Shown here piece by piece: positions 57,318 through 59,126 of a DNA stretch of 59,126 nucleotides (positions are counted from its first letter, which is position 1; every line of letters starts with the position of its first letter). Location of the stretch: contig DATFQY010000216.1 of the NCBI GenBank assembly GCA_035263845.1, positions 1-59,126 on the forward strand, written 5' to 3'. This DNA is from JAWOLE01 sp035263845 (GTDB taxonomy: Bacteria; Acidobacteriota; Thermoanaerobaculia; UBA5066; Gp7-AA6). A program made the translations under genes and the position numbers. The notes beneath the pieces are model-generated. The model made no database searches and was not told the origin of the DNA. It worked only from the letters and a program-made list of their open reading frames with translations.

Positions 57318-58807
57318 GGGAGCGTTCCCGGGCGGGGGGCCGACCAGGCTCCCCGCCCGAAGACCACGCACTCGTAGGAACGGCGCTTCTTGAAGCGGCC
57401 GATTTCCCGGAAGCCGAGGCTCTCGAACTTCCGCCGGCCGGCGTCGTCGAGAAGCAGAGCGTAGACCGCCGCCACGTCGGCCCCGGCCGCCGCCGTGCGG
57501 ATCGCGTCGGGCCGGAGCGGGCGGGAGATCTCGATCTCCCGGATCTCCACGTCGTTTCCGAGGTAGAGGTGTTCGCCGAACGCCCACTCCTGGACGAAGG
57601 CCAGGTTGCGGGGCCGCGGCTCGAGGCTTTGAATGAACCGGGAGGTTTCGAGGCCGGCCGCCGAACGGTTGGAGAGGAGCGACACCGTGCGCTCGACGCC
57701 GTAAGGCACGGCCAGGACCAGGGCGACAGCCGCCAGGAACCGCGACGTCCCTCCGCCTATCCACAGGCGCTCCCATCCCGCCGCGGCCGCGATCGCGAGG
57801 AACGGAATCGCCGCCTGCAGGTACCTCCACTCCTTATGGCTGAAGAGCGACATCAGCAGGACGATCGCGGCGAAGAACGCGATCGCGAGGCGCGCGCGGC
57901 GTTCCTTCCATGCGGGAATCAGAAGCAGGACGAGGATCGGCCCGGCCCAGTGGAGGATCGTGTACGGGTAATCCCAGAACGGCTGGTCCTCGACCCCCTT
58001 CCGTTCCAGGAACATGATCCGGAAGTACTCCCAGAGGCTTCGGAGCGGCCATCCCCACGTCAGCCAGTCGGTGACGCCGGCGGTGAGAAGCGTGCCCGCG
58101 GCGAAGCCGCCCGCGATGGCCGCGATGCGCCGGTGAGGAAGGGGAGGGGCGGAGGAGCGGAGGAGCAGAGGAGCGGCGAGGAGCGGGACCAGCACGACTC
58201 CCTCGCTCCAGCGGACCGCGAAGGCGGCGCCGGCGAGGACTCCCGCCGTCAGAGGATGGAGAAGACCCGGTCGGGGAGACGTCGCGAGAAGAAAAGCAGC
58301 CAGAAGCAACGCGGTAGAGATGGGCCGGGGATAGGGGCTCGCGCCGTAAGCGAGCGGCATCCAGGCGAAGGCTTCGAAGAATGCGGCCGCGACCGAGGCG
58401 CGCCAGGAGAGGCCGAACCGCCGGGCGAGCGCGGCCGTCAGTCCGATCGCCGCCGTTGAAAACAAAACTGTCGGGATCGCGGCGGCCCAGGTCAGGACGT
58501 CCGGATCTCTCGTGCCGAGGAGCCACGCGAGCTTCACGAACGGGGCGGCCAGGACGATCGGGTGAAAGAGGCAGCGCAGGACCCACGGGTCGTACCGGAG
58601 ACCGATCGCGACCCTGGCCGCCGCCTGGACGATCTCGAGGTCGTCTCCGGACAGGAAGCCTTCGAAGCGCCACGCGAGCCACAGCTTCGCGGCCAGCGTG
58701 ACGAGCAGGATGCCCACGATCGAGAAGACCGCCGCGCGCCTGGCAGCCTCTGTGTCCCCGCCTCCCGCGCCTTGACCGGCCGCCAGTGTCGCCGCCGGCC
58801 GGGGCAC
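57314..58807 (-). CDS. GT22-like (Alg9/PIG-B family) membrane mannosyltransferase
   Basis: A 497-residue protein with about ten transmembrane segments. FSHKEWRYLQAAIPFL is the H-K-E-x-R signature of GT22 mannosyltransferases, and the first loop has FLSGDDLEIVQ with the acidic residues that GT-C enzymes use for catalysis. The C-terminal 100 residues are soluble. It probably transfers a sugar from a lipid carrier; the acceptor is unknown. The GTG start directly follows the stop of the CHAD gene, so the two form an operon. The stretch encoding APLLLRSSAPPLP is a GGAGGAGC-type repeat (58141-58186) read in frame. Confidence 0.8.
   Translation of the reverse strand: MPRPAATLAAGQGAGGGDTEAARRAAVFSIVGILLVTLAAKLWLAWRFEGFLSGDDLEIVQAAARVAIGLRYDPWVLRCLFHPIVLAAPFVKLAWLLGTRDPDVLTWAAAIPTVLFSTAAIGLTAALARRFGLSWRASVAAAFFEAFAWMPLAYGASPYPRPISTALLLAAFLLATSPRPGLLHPLTAGVLAGAAFAVRWSEGVVLVPLLAAPLLLRSSAPPLPHRRIAAIAGGFAAGTLLTAGVTDWLTWGWPLRSLWEYFRIMFLERKGVEDQPFWDYPYTILHWAGPILVLLLIPAWKERRARLAIAFFAAIVLLMSLFSHKEWRYLQAAIPFLAIAAAAGWERLWIGGGTSRFLAAVALVLAVPYGVERTVSLLSNRSAAGLETSRFIQSLEPRPRNLAFVQEWAFGEHLYLGNDVEIREIEISRPLRPDAIRTAAAGADVAAVYALLLDDAGRRKFESLGFREIGRFKKRRSYECVVFGRGAWSAPRPGTLP
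58141..58186. repeat. 8-nt tandem repeat inside the GT22-like gene
   Basis: Units ggaggagc, ggaggagc, agaggagc and ggcgaggagc follow a ggggagggg lead-in. The unit resembles the purine-rich arm at 34866-34903. It is translated in frame between two membrane helices. Confidence 0.7.
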
Positions 58808-59126
58808 TCAGGCGCTTCGCTCGAGGAACGGCAGCACGCGCGCGAACCGGTTGGCCGCGGCGAACACCTCGCGCCGGGCGGACGCGAGGGTCCCTTCGAG
58901 CGCAGCGATGACGGGGTCGAGCTCTCCCGCGAGCGTCACGGCGCCCCTCTCCTCCGCGTCGGAGCGGATCGCCTGGAGGCGCCGGCGGAAGAGGAGCAGG
59001 TCGTTCCAGCGGCCCAGGGCATCCTGGAGCTCCCTCTCCCGCGCTATCCGGTTCTCCAGCCCCGGCATGCCGGAGGCGGCGAGGTCCTCGGCAAGATAGC
59101 GGGCGCGCTTGACCGCGATGCGAAAG
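58808..59126 (-). CDS. CHAD-domain protein, C-terminal part (5' end outside window)
   Basis: The reading frame runs open from the window edge to the TGA at 58810-58808, about 105 residues. The first visible residues FRIAVKRARYLAED and later LQDALGRWNDL are the CHAD pattern (conserved His/Arg/Lys-rich helices that bind polyphosphate). A shorter reading from ATG 59068 is possible, but the CHAD motif lies upstream of it, so the gene continues beyond the window. CHAD proteins associate with polyphosphate granules. It is directly followed by the GT22-like gene with no gap. Confidence 0.72.
   Translation of the reverse strand, partial: FRIAVKRARYLAEDLAASGMPGLENRIARERELQDALGRWNDLLLFRRRLQAIRSDAEERGAVTLAGELDPVIAALEGTLASARREVFAAANRFARVLPFLERSA

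Noticed and set aside
1..59126. tRNA genes, insertion sequences or prophage genes
   Set aside because: I found no cloverleaf-like sequence in the gaps, no transposase or integrase motifs, and no terminal repeats with target duplications.

Overview
The window is GC-rich, densely coded bacterial chromosome, most likely from an Acidobacteriota (Thermoanaerobaculia- or Vicinamibacteria-like; my inference). The clues are a DUF1800/DUF1501 pair, a VWFA-related acidobacterial secreted protein, two GWxTD-domain proteins, three large TonB-dependent receptors with carboxypeptidase-regulatory-like N-terminal domains, and three DUF4388 proteins. I see no rRNA, tRNA, CRISPR array, transposase or phage gene. 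Both ends cut through genes: a DUF1800 protein on the left and a CHAD-domain protein on the right.

Layout. 1-6.7 kb: DUF1800/DUF1501, an aldo/keto reductase, Rho with an Arg/Gly tract, and a large DUF4388 protein. 6.8-10.1 kb: DEAD-box helicase, membrane protein, Lys-rich histone-like protein, thioesterase and a BamE-like anchored protein. 10.2-14.2 kb: a central-metabolism cluster mdh-sdhC-sucC-sucD-ndk. 14.3-22.7 kb: RNA modification enzymes (TrmJ-like, RluA-like), a VWA protein plus OmpA-like lipoprotein, an integral membrane glycosyltransferase-like protein, topoisomerase IB, an LpxL-like acyltransferase and a methyltransferase. 22.7-28.2 kb: a phosphodiesterase-like protein and an envelope trio (EnvC-like, S41 peptidase-like, divergent polysaccharide deacetylase). 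28.2-32.8 kb: mazG, then DUF1844, a TPR/zinc-ribbon membrane protein and a DUF4388-pseudopilin-like protein in a tight row. 32.9-35.8 kb: heat-shock cluster dnaK-hsp20-hspR-like. 36.1-45.6 kb: tandem GWxTD proteins and two TonB-dependent receptors, the first behind a sigma-54-type promoter. 45.6-59.1 kb: VWFA protein, DUF4388-HDOD protein, methylmalonyl-CoA mutase large subunit, thymidine kinase, a deoxyribosyltransferase-like protein, nth, a 5'-nucleotidase family protein, a third receptor, a GT22-like glycosyltransferase and the CHAD protein.

Two genome-scale patterns stand out. First, about seventeen start codons lie 6-12 nt downstream of a TAnnnT -10-like hexamer, mostly without a Shine-Dalgarno sequence, as expected for leaderless transcripts; this also decides several starts (mazG, the acyltransferase, the membrane protein ending at 8150). 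Second, intergenic gaps and some gene edges carry short degenerate tandem repeats whose unit is nearly always 7 nt, although the unit sequence differs between loci; several sites hold two arms in inverted orientation, and some arms run into coding sequence. A separate TGTCATCCTGAGCG-type inverted repeat occurs three times. Other points worth a second look are a 10-bp inverted repeat that can pair across the dnaK ribosome binding site and start codon, a palindrome between the divergent promoters at 48.75 kb, loss of both catalytic residues in the S41 protein, and a 300-base unexplained A/T-richer gap at 50.3 kb.
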